DNA from: Manihot esculenta
Lineage: Eukaryota > Streptophyta > Magnoliopsida > Malpighiales > Euphorbiaceae
DNA length: 64,000 bases
Direction of reading: 5' to 3'
Assembly: GCF_001659605.2 (NCBI RefSeq)
Contig: NC_035174.2
Coordinates: 19,134,009 to 19,198,008, forward strand
Shown here: piece by piece, positions 11,601 through 22,667 of the stretch
Position numbering within the stretch: position 1 is the first letter of the stretch
Layout: each line of letters opens with the position of its first letter
Made by a program: the position numbers and the translations under genes
The notes under the pieces: generated by a model
The model's input: the letters and a program-made list of their open reading frames with translations, nothing else
Database searches by the model: none
Told to the model about the DNA's origin: nothing

Positions 11601-11900
11601 ACATCTCCTTTAGTTTTTTTCATGTATCATATGTTGATTCTGAACAAATTATCTCTGACAAAATATTATTTGTAATGCTCATGAAAATCGCAATCCAAGC
11701 CCTCTACTTTAAATCTACTTTATTTGTCTGCTTTATTTCTTTAGGAAAATTATTTTCTACTGCCTTCTATAAACTTTATAGTATCAAGGAAGATTTAATT
11801 TTGATCTTCCACAAATTGAAGCTCGAACCTCTATTGAATTTCTTCACAATATGTTCATTCTAGAAACTCTGATCCTAGTTTGTTAAAACAAATGTACAAT
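8700..11900 (-). pseudogene. Decayed Ty1/copia (Tork-like) retrotransposon
   Basis: Reading from high to low coordinates on the minus strand: a Met-type PBS relic (AGGATCAGAG, about 11868); gag with EHMNEFNSII (11604-11407); a zinc-knuckle relic ending NYKRDCPKLKNKNGK (about 11190); protease ILDTSATFHMC followed by RNWFV (about 11045-10985); integrase with LRKDFWTEAINIACFL (10101-9907); RT with HTWELITLPKGQKVVGCK (to 9359), then KHSSIRALFAIVA and QLHVKTLSLHGEVE (9253-8990), then FKMKDLDVAKKILGME near 8840-8790. The order is that of Ty1/copia, and the protease and gag style suggest the Tork group. Stops and frameshifts are everywhere and RNase H is missing. Confidence 0.75.
10206..10275. repeat. 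36-bp tandem duplication
   Basis: CAAACTCATGATTGTAGAAT followed by TCTAATCCAT occurs twice in direct succession within the decayed copia element. Confidence 0.8.
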
Positions 11901-12150
11901 ATTAAGAACCTATGGACTCATAGTCGCAATATTAGAAAGAGACACATAAGAAAATTAACGTGTTTCGATTGTAAGATTTACGGCCATGGGTAAGGTAGAG
12001 ATAAAGTTCTACTTTAATGAAAAGAGAGTGATACAATCCCTTAAAACTCTTAAAACCCTAATTTTAATGTATTTTTCAATATCTCACATAATATAGAGTA
12101 AAGAAAAAAACAATTATCTTTTATTGACCCATCACTATTTGCTCCTAACA
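11895..12150 (-). mobile_element. Probable 5' LTR remnant of the Tork-like relic
   Basis: The sequence lies directly outside the PBS relic, as a 5' LTR on the minus strand should. The edge motif and the partner LTR could not be recognised, so extent and identity are tentative. Confidence 0.35.
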
Positions 12151-13660
12151 CAATTTTTTTTCTTTTTTTATTTATTTATCCAATTCAAATTGTAGTGTGG
12201 AACTTTTTCAATTGAGTCATGATTCGGTTCATAAAAAAATAGATTCAAAATTCAAACCACATAATTTATAATTTTAATTAAAATGATTATAGGGAAAAAA
12301 GAAAAGAAAGCAAGAAATGATAATTTATATATAGTAGTGAAAATATTGTTATAGAACAAATTAAAATGGATGAACCAAAATTTAATAGTGATGTAGTTAG
12401 AACAAATAAAAACTTATACATCATACTTTAATCAAACAATAATTAATACACCATACTTTAATCAAACAATAATTAACTTTAAATAGTTTTTTTTAATAAA
12501 TATTATATTTTATTAGTTTTAAATAACTGGAAAAATTAACAAATAAGTTTATATTATGTCCAAGTCAACAGAATCATTTCATACAGCAAACAAGTAATTA
12601 AAAATATTTTTAAAAAACTTTGATAAATAATATTATATTAAATTTTATTAATATGCAGATGCAACCATATAAAATGAGTAATATAGTTAAGTTTTAGGTA
12701 AACATCCAAATAGTTAACTTTAGAAATACCATAGATTATTTCAAATGCTATTTTTTTTTTTATTTTTTTTATTTGTTTGTTTACTTTTTCATCTTTTTAT
12801 CAGATTTATTTTATAAGATGCAATCTTAATTCCTTCAAATTTTTTTAGTGATTTTTATTTGTTTCCTTTTTACCATATATATATGAAAGTAATGGCCAAT
12901 TGCAGAGGTGAATTTTTAGTGTTTAAATCTTTATTTGTTTCACAAACAATATTTTTTCATGATAAATACTTTTTATATTTTCTGATATTTGAGATATTTA
13001 AAAAATTTAGTAAACATAAAATATTTTTTGAATTAAAAAAAAATTAAAAGAATTTCTCATTTCAAAATATAAAGTTATTTTCTTTCACTTTAAGAATTTT
13101 ATTAAGATTTTTATATATAAATTTATTAATATATTTTATTTTTTATATTAAAATTAAATAATAAAAAATAAATTATTTTATTAAAAAATATTTTTTAAAT
13201 ATAAACTATTTTCTGCAAATAAACGAAATTTAACTCAAGCTACTAATTTAGCGATTGTGTGATAGATTAGCTTGAGAACATGTACAAATAATAAACAAGG
13301 AGTCCTTATAATGACCAAGCTATGATTATATAGGAGAACCAATGTTATGATTAATTATTAAATCAATAAGTAATTTAAGATTTTTTTTGTCAATAAATCT
13401 TTTTATTGCCAATGAACCAGACTGTACAAAATGTAAACCTGGTATATTATAAATAAATCATAAATTTGGCACTTCAAAATTTTGAATATGTGGATATAAT
13501 CTATAGACAAAAATACCATTTAAATCCTTTTATTATTTTCCTGTCTTTTATACTATGTTAAAGTTTAATATAATATTAAATTTAAAAAAAAGTATTTTAT
13601 CTCGATAATAGATTTTTCTAATGTTAATTCAAATTAGGAGAATCAATCAACTTCCAATGT
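12151..13660. other. AT-rich intergenic sequence, no gene seen
   Basis: No supported gene or element. A stretch near 13290-13380 (AAGCTATGATTATA ... GATTAATTATTAAATCAATAA) resembles 5700-5820, which may be shared flank of the duplicated ankyrin loci. Confidence 0.5.
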
Positions 13661-13669
13661 TGAGAGATT

Positions 13670-13775
13670 TGCACTAACAGATTTAGTCTAGTGGGGAGTG
13701 CATTTGAGTAAATCTGAGAGATTTCAGGTTCTGCTCCCCCAATCCCTAATTTCTATTTAAAAAATAAAATACTAA
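13670..13775 (+). repeat. tRNA-derived SINE-like sequence
   Basis: TAGTCTAGTGG at 13684-13694 fits the polymerase III A box, and GGTTCTGCTCC at 13727-13737 fits the B box, 33 bp apart; both are in the layout of plant tRNA-derived SINEs. A T/A-rich segment follows. It cannot fold as a functional tRNA. Full length and TSD were not resolved. Confidence 0.45.
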
Positions 13776-14064
13776 GGGATTTAAACTCAATTTTCATGTT
13801 GCAAGTGATTCAACATTATCAAAGTAATCCATTTCGTTATAATTTCATTTTTTTATTGTTTTCTTTCTATTGAAAGATTCAAAACTCTAAATTAGCATTT
13901 TATTTCAATATTTATTAAATTTTAATACCGACGAGTATTTCAGTTGTCCTCATCATTTTACAGACAAATTACATTACATGGGAGTGGGAGTAATGAAATT
14001 AAAATCTCATGCCTAAGAGAAATGCATGGAAATTTAAATGATATTTTCTTAGAGTATAAAAGAG

Positions 14065-14150
14065 CCTTGAAGCCTAGTGTAAATGTATCTGTATAAACAT
14101 GAAAGATCTCATATTCTACTTCCTCAATTTTCAATCTCCATTTGAAAAAA
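14065..14150 (+). repeat. Second, diverged SINE-like copy
   Basis: CCTAGTGTAAATGTATCTG, then GAAAGATCTCATATTCTACT and TCAATCTCCATTTGAAA, runs parallel to 13690-13760 with many substitutions and a decayed B box. The 77-residue minus-strand frame over it is not gene-like. Confidence 0.3.
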
Positions 14151-14715
14151 AAATCTTGAATTGATGGACAAGCTTTTCTTACCTTACCCATTAATCCATT
14201 TATTCAAACTAAGTGCAAATCCTTGAGCATCAATCCTCCAAAAGTATTCAATTTATCCATGTAAATACATGCATGACATTCATAATACATATGTTAAACA
14301 TTTTTTAGAAAGTGACATACTATACATGCACTGAGAAGCTAATAGATGGTTTTATTCATGTAATTTGGAGATTAACAAACAGTTCAACTTGTTAATTCTT
14401 CTTTGTCCAAATAAATATATATATTTTTACATCTTTATATTATTTGAAATTAATACATTAAACACTTGTATTAAAATTGTGACCTGTTGAATGCCTAAAT
14501 TTATAAAAATTACAAAATTTAAAAATTCTTTTAGTCACCAGAATAAGCCGTTGCCAACGCCTTTCCTTGATATTCTCCTTCAACCACCAGCCTCCGCAAC
14601 TTATCCAAGCGCTTTAATATTAAAAATATGAGTAATTAGCCATGGGCTTCAATATTAAACTAATAATAATTAATGAACAAAATTATTGATACTTTATCAA
14701 GCATTTAGATATAGG
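14150..14715. other. Intergenic, no gene seen
   Basis: AT-rich sequence; no supported feature. Confidence 0.5.
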
Positions 14716-15168
14716 TAGGGTGAGCAGTATTTGGTTTAAACAAAAAAAATTGATCAAATTAAATCGATTTGAAAAATTGATTCGGTTTTTTATACATTTT
14801 AATTTGATTCAGTTTTTAATTTCAAAAATTTTGGTTATTTTAATTTGGTTTAGTTTTGATTAGAAAAAATTGAAAAAATCAAACCGAATCGATTAGTAAT
14901 AATAATATGTTTTTTCAAAAATATAGAGAAATTAAATCATATTAAGATTAAAATATTTTAATTAAATTTTAAAACACTAAAAATAAAGTGTAAAATATAA
15001 AAAAAAATTAAAAATTGAAACCGATCAAATCAAACCGAATCAGACCGGTTCGGTTCGATTCTGTTTCTGACCAAAATCGGTTCGGTTCCGTTTTCATAAA
15101 CACTAAAATTTTGGTTTTCGATTTATTTGGTTCGGTTCGGTTTTGAACCGAACCGACCGAATGCTCAC

Positions 15169-16123
15169 TAGGGCTGTGCAATCGGTCGGTTCGGTTCCGA
15201 ACCGAACCGAACCGATAAAACTGAAAACCGATTTGTTAAAATTTATAAAACCGAAAAAACCGATTATGAAGGTATAACCGAACCGAATCGAACCGATAAA
15301 AATCAGTTCGGTTCGGTTCAAACCGAAATCTGTATTTTTTTTTAATTTTTTATTTCTAATTTCAACAAAATAATTTAATAAATATTATATTAAAAACCAT
15401 GGCCACCCCCACCCAGAAGTCGCAGATGAAAACTCGCAAACTCGCAAACTCGCAGCCCAGATGAGACTTCTTCACCGTCTTCATCCTCACCATCGTCATC
15501 GTCGTCTCCGCCTTCACCATCATCATCGTCGTCTCCGCCTTCACCATCGTCATCGTCGTCTCCGCCTTCACCATCGTCATCGTCGTCTCCGCCTTCACCA
15601 TCGTCGTCCTCGTCGTCATCCGCCGACTGAACCGGTGGCCCTCTGGAGGATTGTAAGACCTGAACCTCGTCGTCTTCGTCGTCCTCGCCCCCCTCATCAT
15701 CGTCTTCGTAGTCTTTGTCGTCCTCATCTTCGTCACCGTCGTCGTCCTCGTCGCCATCTTTCCGATTCGACTATGAGAGTGTGGAGAGCCCAGGGGAGGA
15801 ATCGAGATTCGGGAGAATAAGGGTGGGGGGAATCGGGAGATTGGAGAATGTGGAAAATGGGATGGAGGGGTTCGGCGAAAGGTATGGAGGGGGTTGGGCG
15901 TTGGGGTGCTGGCCTGTGGGTTGGGTTGGGTTGGGTTGGGTTGGATTCGGTTTTTCGATTTGATCGGTTATTTAACATATTTAAACCGAACCGAACCGAA
16001 AACCGAATAATTTTAAATTTACTAACCGAACCAAATCGATCTTTCCGACTAACCAAACTGATAAACCGAATTTAATCGGTTCGGTTCGGTTTTTCGGTTT
16101 AGACCGAGAATTGCTCAGCCCTA
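15169..16123. mobile_element. hAT-type MITE nested in the outer MITE (TSD ATGCTCAC)
   Basis: Termini are TAGGGCTGTGCAATCGGT and, inverted, TAGGGCTGAGCAATTCTCGG. Exact 8-bp TSDs ATGCTCAC lie at 15161-15168 and 16124-16131. It is 955 bp. The centre (about 15470-15760) is a GC-richer, TCATCGTCGTCTCCGCC-type trinucleotide-biased tract that opens long frames on both strands; none resembles a transposase. Confidence 0.9.
15470..15760. repeat. Low-complexity tandem tract inside the MITE
   Basis: Repeated units close to CCTTCACCATCGTCATCGTC, about 30 bp each, at 15510-15605, continuing as degenerate TCG/TCC triplets. The long open frames on both strands here encode only Arg/His or Thr/Met repeats and are not genes. 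Confidence 0.8.
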
Positions 16124-16144
16124 ATGCTCACCCCTAGACACAGG

Positions 16145-16483
16145 TTGCATATATATTGGACCTAACCGCACTTCAATCCAACCGAATGGTTAGCGTTAGG
16201 TCTCAACAACTCATCATGTCATCCATGATGGGCAACAACTCAAATCACCCAGAGATTTAGAGATTGGGTCTATCTACTTTACAAGGACACGTTACTCTGA
16301 AATTTGGTTATAGACTCCCAGTATGAATCCAGCTCTTGACTAGTAGGAGGTATATAAAATAGAAAAGGAATTCCAAATCAAAGTGTGACTAGAATTCCTA
16401 AAGCTATTTATACTCTTTGAATATAAATAGCATACACACAATTAGTAGGTATGATTATTAGAAAAAAAAAAAAAAAAGACTAC
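16145..16483. other. 3' flank of the ankyrin gene
   Basis: No open frame or element recognised. A 16-bp A run at 16463-16478 lies just beyond the stop codon of the minus-strand ankyrin gene. The stretch probably holds its 3' UTR. Confidence 0.4.
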
Positions 16484-16634
16484 TTACAGAGTTAAAATCC
16501 TTGTGGCATCATCATCAGCATCAGCATCAGCATCGCTATCACGAGGAAAATCATATAGTAACCTTCTAAAAATATAAAACAAAATGAGGAAGAAACTCAA
16601 ACCAATGGCACAAGTAGTAATAGCAAGCCCTAAG
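16484..16634 (-). CDS. Ankyrin/PGG gene, exon 4, 3' part beyond the retrotransposon
   Basis: Encodes the last helix (AITTCAIGLSFFLILFYIF), the basic anchor RRLL and the acidic tail, with stop TAA at 16486-16484. It joins 29847 in frame once one CTAAG copy is removed. A 98-residue frame starting at 16780 is only LTR sequence read through into this exon. Confidence 0.85.
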
Positions 16635-19600
16635 TGATGATCTGAGATCCAATAGAATAGGGTTTTTTCAGGGTTTTGCGTTACAGAATAAGGCTTAAAA
16701 CTTTCTGAGGAGGGGACTCCTCTTTTATACATTGTCTTGCTTGCTGGTGACGTGTAAAGGTCTCTCCAGGATTGGGCCACGCGTCTCTGCCATACAGATT
16801 CGGGTGTACTAGGGTATCAGCTGCCTGTTACATGCGTAACGGCCTCTGATTCTCCTCATGCGTACGTTCGAGCGGATCTGCCAGGCTGTCTGGCGAGTAC
16901 TGTTCTGGGCCCCGGGCTGGGCCGAGAGTTGGGCTGGACGCTGGGCCTGAGTGGGGTCTGCTGGTCAGGGATCAGGCTGGACTGAGTGAGGAGGCTTGGT
17001 TAAGCCCGGCCCGGAAGCTGGAATGAGCCAGGCTTGTTGGGGGGTATCAAGTACGTGGGCCTCTGTGTCATGGGCCTTTGGCTGTGGTCAAGCCCCTGTT
17101 CTGGGGTGAAGAAATCCAGCGGTCATCAATTGCCCCTTCACCTTCTCGGGAGTTATTGCTCCAACTGCCGAGGGGGTGAATATCAAGAACCATCATGGCC
17201 GCGCCTGTTCGTGTCTAGGTGTCTTTATAATACTCTTTCATTTTTTTATCTTTGCGCAGTTTCTGAATCCTATCTGCTCTTTCCTCTTTCGGACTTTGCT
17301 TTATTCTCCGCGTTCCCGGTTATTTTTGCTTTCCTGTCATTGTTATCTGGACATGTCTTTTCTTTCCTTTCTCATGAATATCTTTGAAGGATTCTGACAG
17401 CATTAATTGAGAATTCGGCTCTACCTTGTCCTGCAAAACATAAACTTTTGGATATATATATCAACCTCGCCTCTTTATTATTCCCAGGCACTTTGTTGGA
17501 ACAGAGAGATTTTCTTGTTTTATCTGTGAAGGATCCATTTGGTGCCTTCTTCAAGCGGGCGAAGGCGAGCTTGATATTACATTGCTGTGTTGCCCCAGGA
17601 ATTTGTCTTAATCTTACTTTTATCATCTCGACGGAGAATTGCGCTAACTTATCTCTGTTTTGGGACTCTTTCGTAGTACCTGAGACGAAGATGAGTCAAT
17701 TCAAAATTTCAGAGGAGTGGGTATTACCTCTAAGGAGTTTGAGTGTTGCTTTGGGGATCCGTCTGGTAGGGCGGTTGATGGGTGGGACCATTCGGCAAGT
17801 TGCTGAAATTATTTTGCCCAGATCTTCTGGCCGACCTCCCCCGTTGTTGCCTTATTTGGATATAAATGGAAAGGGCTCAAGTGCTCGGCTTGTTGTTTTC
17901 TTTGATGTGAAGCTCCAGTATTATTAGTCTCTTTGATGTGAAGTACCAGTATTACGCGAGACTAAGATCTGCTACACTCAGCCAAGCTTCTGCTGGTACC
18001 TTCACATGTTAGCCCGACGATCCTTCTGAGGTCGTAATCTGAAGCCCGTGTTTTTTTATGCGTGATATACACACAGCATATGACATGTGAGTTTGTCACG
18101 CGTATCACACTTGGGCAACCGAATGCCGACCTACAGAGGATCCATGGGAAACGCTTATGAGGATTAACTTCTTGGCTTTCTGCAGCTCTTTCTGCCAAAC
18201 TCACATATCGAGCTGCGAGAGTTTCTCCGAACCGAAGGCCGAAGTAGTAGGATAGGTGATAACGATGTAATTGTTGATGATGATGCATGTGGCTATGTAA
18301 ATCCTTTAAGGATAGTCTTTCGTCCCGTAGTGTAGGCCTTTGTAACGTGCTGTAATGTGCTTTTCTTTTAATGAAGTTCTCGTTTTCGTTCATACTTGAG
18401 TTGTTCTTTCTCTACCATGGATGGAGTACTGAAACTGCTTTTCTTCGTAGCTTTAACTGAAATTTGTTTTTTCCGAGCTGAACTAACTGTACTCGTGAGC
18501 CGGACTTCGGATCCATTTAGCCAACTGGGCTCTCGTATTTCCAAACTGGGTTGCCTGACCGATCTATGAGCTTGGTCTCTACTTAGATGAATTGAGCTTT
18601 GAGTCTCCTTCATCCGGGCTCTCAGGTGCGTTGTCCGAGCTAGACTAGCCGACCTGAGAGCTCTGTCTTTCGCTTAGTAAAATGAGCTCTGGGTTTCCTT
18701 TAGCTGGCCGGGCTCTCAGGTCATGTTGTCCGAGCTGGACTGTTCCGACCTATGAGCTCGGCTTCTGATGAGTTGAACTCTAAGCTCTCAGCTCAGCATA
18801 GATCCGAGGTACCCTTGTTTTAACAAGTCAAATCTTATATATTCTATGTGATGAGTAGGTCTAACCTTGGTGAAGTGATGAATCTTGTGGGTTAAGTTGT
18901 CTCGGCTGGAGATCAGGTCTGAACAAGTTGGGCTTGCCTGGGCCTTTAAGTGATGGGCTATCATTGTGGACCTGGCCCTTGATAGATGTAGACAAGCCCA
19001 ATCGATCATTCTTTTGCCCCTTTACCTTCTCTCCGGTTATTGCTTAACCGTTGAGAGGGTAAACTTCGAGAGCAATTAATGATCGCGCCGCTCCAAGACA
19101 AAACTGTTCAGATCAACGTTCCGTCTCATCATTGCCTTTCATTTCGAATTCCTTCTGTCTTCTGAAGAAATTAGCTCTCTTCTGCTCTCTGCCTTCCTGC
19201 GACTCCCTTTGCGTTTTTCACCTTATTGTATTCTCAGGTACGCTCCCTTGTTCTTCAATGGCAAGTTCAAAGCTTCCTGATGTTGTTAACCTTGAGTCGC
19301 GTATTACGTCTTCCAATATAACTGATTACATCTCCCGGAGGCTTCTAGACACTCCGTTGTATTTTATTCGAGCACCTCGTCCAAATGAGAGGATAGTTCT
19401 TCCCTACCCTCCCCCTCCTAGTTTAGTGGATCCTCAAGAGGGTCGTAGCATAGTGTTTTTCCTAAAGCAGAGAGAATTTGGTCTACCGTTTCCTTTTTCC
19501 CCTTTCTTTGTTGAGGTCTTTGAATACTTTGGGGTAACTCCTCGAATGTTATCCCCAAATTCTATTTTATTCATGTCCTGTTTCGAGTCTATCTGTCTGT

Positions 19601-22600
19601 GTTGGGGCTTCACACCTACGGCCTGTCTGTTTGTTACTTTTTTCCGCCTGGTTAGGGCGAAGCAGAACTTCTATTATTTTTCCCCCCGCAATGGGCTATC
19701 TCTTCTTACGGGCTACAAGGATTCTATAAAGGGGTGGATAGAGAATTTCCTTGTGGCGGAGCTGAAACTAGGGTCCTGCCGATCATGGGATGTGGACCTA
19801 AGTTGGGGGGAGATCTTTCCGGGCTGTAACGATCTGCCCGAATTGAGTCTTATTGAGCAGGTTGGGCTGCTTCGACTGACTTCCGTTGAGAGGAAGTATG
19901 ATGTCGAGAAGTGTATGTTTGCGTCCAACCTTAGGGATATCCAGGACACGGGTATAGTGCTTTGTCCGGCTATTCTGTTTCTTCGTTGCGAAGACTATCA
20001 GATAATATGCTGATTCTGTATAACTTCTTGTTTTTTGCAGCTTCTGAGGTTAAAATGGACGGCATCAAATTCCCCAAGAACCTTGAGTTGTCTCGGGAGA
20101 ATATGCACGCAATTTTTGACGCCTTCGGGGATGGGCGTTCTGTAACTGAGGTTGCTATGGAGCTAGCTCAGGTCGCTTCCTCCGAGAAGGTCAGCCGGCC
20201 TCCTGTTAAAGCTTCTTCTAGAGCTTCCAAGCCGAGCTCTCACAGCACTAAATCAGCTCGGCCCTCTAGCCGTGGTGGGTTGAGCTCAAAGTCTACTGAA
20301 CAAGTGGGACAGGGTGCTGCCCATTCTACTGAGGGGGTGTCGAGGGGAAAGTTTAAGTCCCCTGCTGAAGACAAGGAGACTTCTGGGACGGGGATGGAGA
20401 TCATCCTCCTAGGGGATCAAAGTCCAGAGGTTTCTGGTGAAAGTGCCCCTGCCCCTGTGAGGACTGAACCTGAGGGTTCTGAGGGCATTCCAACAAAGAC
20501 CGGGGGCAAGCGCCCAGCCTCTTCTGGAAAATCTGCCTCCTCTCCTGCCCGGAAGAAGTCCAGGGTTGCCACAGGATCTTCTCCAGCTCTTCCTCCCATT
20601 GGGAAAGGGAAAGGTGTTGCGGCTGACCCTTCATTGCCTTCTCCTGGCAATTCTCTAAAGACGTCGGGTATTACATCCGAGTCTCCGGCCAGTGCTGTTG
20701 CCGACCTTCTTAGGGAGCAAATGTTTGGTGGAGCCACAGAGGCCTCGGATCCACGCCTTCTTGCTCTGACCGGCCTTTTAGCCAGCTTTACCAAGGAGCA
20801 AGCATCCTTCCAGTCTCGCTCTCGTGAGGAGCTCGGATCGTCCATTAGGGAGATGCTTCTAATGGTAAGTCATTTGTCCCCTTCCTTTCAGTTTGCTTTG
20901 TCTCTTTTTCTTGACGGTTGCTTTTTCATGTTAGGTGACGGGCCTCTTGATGGAGGTGGATATCCGTGATCGCTCCCTTCGGGAGTCCGTGGATCGCTGA
21001 ATTGAAGAGGCACGTCTAGAAGAGAATATATCGGCCACCAGTGATGCGAGGGGCAATTTGGTAGCTGCTCGGGAGCAGATCCAGTCCCTCCAGGTGGAAT
21101 TGCATTCTGCGTTGGAGGCCCTCAAAAAGGCTGAAGAGAAAACAGCCGAGACGGCAAAGCATACCTCGTCCTTAGAAGATGAGTTGTCTCGGACTCGCAA
21201 TGTTCTCCAGGAGGCTGATGAGAGGGCAGCTACCTTGGAGGTTCGCTGTAGAGGAGTGCTAGAGCAGCTGTCCTCTATGACAGAGGCTCTCAAGGAGAGA
21301 GATGAGGCCGTTAGCCAGAAAGCTGAAGTCCAGTGCCAATTTGATGCCTTAAAGGCTGATCTCGAAGGACTTCAGACTCATCTGGAGGAAGTAAAGGCTC
21401 AAAAAGAGATGGCCTTAGCTCGGGTGCAGGTCCTTGAGCAGGAGTTGGGCACAAGCTCTGATCATATCAGAGACTTGACTTCCTCGGCTGAAGAGTTCGA
21501 CCTTCGCCAACAACAGCTGAAAAATGAAGTCAGAGTTTTGGAACGTAAATGTTTAGCCCTGCTTGAGGTGGTAAAGTATACCGAAGGGAAGGCTCAGCTG
21601 AAGCGCGATCAGTACATAGCGGAGTATCAGGAGTCTGATGAGCTAAAGGGTAAAATTGAGCGGGCCTGTGAAGCTCATCTGCAGGACTACAAAGATTCTT
21701 CTGAGTTTGAGGAATTTGTAGCCGAGGCTTGTGAAGAACATCTTGATGAGTATAAAGCTTCTAGTGAAATGAAACAAGCTATCTTTGATAAGGCCTACCG
21801 CATGTATGTAACTGGCTACAATCGCGGTTTAAGAGAAGCTAGACAGGCTCCTGATATTCCTTTGGCTAAGCTTCGTAGGCGCGAAGTGGACTCAGATGGC
21901 GAGTCAGTGCTATACGGGGAGGATGATTTCCCTTTGCCCCGAGGAGATTGCCGGAGGGACCGAGATCGGCCAGCTGAGTCTTCTTCAGAGGGATCCGAGC
22001 TAGGGTCGGAGGAGGACGATCTTGATTCTGTGAAAGAAGGCCTTCGTCCTGGGTCAGAAATTGCCCCTATTATTGAGAGTTCTGGTCCGAAGGACACCGA
22101 GCTTCCTTCAGGGGTGGCTGTAAATAGAAATAGTGAGGGTGTTCTTATTGATGTAAGTCCTTTAAGGACTATTCATCCTCCTTCCTCACCGGAGAAATAA
22201 ATTGTAATAGTTATTAATGGAATCTTAGTTTCCTTTTTGTTTTTCATATTCTTTGACATTTATCTTTACTCTTCGTATGTGTAATGTAGACTGCATATGC
22301 TTATTCAGAAGCTCTAAATTAATCTTAAGTTGTGAGTTCAGCTCTTAGCTGTCGTCTGAGAGATCAAATCTCGTACCCATTTGATGGCAACTGTCATGCT
22401 AGTTTTTGACTTCTAGTCCTTCTTTCTTCGTTGTGACTTTGTATATTTATTTTAAATAAACTGATTTAGGCTTCTGATTATAGCCTCAGTATCCTCCTAA
22501 GGATTTATGAGTTCTTCTATGGAGGGAGCTCGGCCTTTGTTTTTGGCTTTCGTATCTTGATCTTTTGAAGAAATGAATCTATCCGAGCTAGGAGCTCGGT

Positions 22601-22632
22601 TGTGGGCTTATTGGTCCGAGCTGGGAGCTCGA

Positions 22633-22667
<35 letters not shown>

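Larger units (their letters stand above)
14716..16136. mobile_element. hAT-type MITE (outer copy), host of a nested MITE
   Basis: It starts TAGGGTGAGCAG and ends GCTCACCCCTA, terminal inverted repeats of the plant hAT type. The flanks GATATAGG (14708-14715) and GACACAGG (16137-16144) agree at 6 of 8 bases, with both differences being transitions, so they look like an aged 8-bp TSD. The interior has CGGTTCGGTT-type repeats and no transposase. Without the nested element at 15169-16123 and its extra TSD it is about 460 bp, like the copy at 35838-36298. Confidence 0.8.

Noticed and set aside
13670..13775. Functional tRNA gene
   Set aside because: A and B boxes are present, but no cloverleaf could be drawn; a SINE-like relic fits better.
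13958..14191. 77-residue minus-strand frame
   Set aside because: No domain, AT-rich, overlaps a SINE-like repeat.
15362..15820. Long frames on both strands (Thr/Met-rich and Arg/His-rich)
   Set aside because: Products of a TCG/TCC low-complexity tract inside a MITE.
16484..16780. 98-residue frame joining the Tat LTR to ankyrin exon 4
   Set aside because: Its ATG lies upstream of the LTR TATA box, so the LTR promoter would not include it; it is a read-through coincidence.
17448..17927. 159-residue plus-strand frame in the Tat element
   Set aside because: No recognisable domain; it lies in the degenerate antisense module and is mentioned there.
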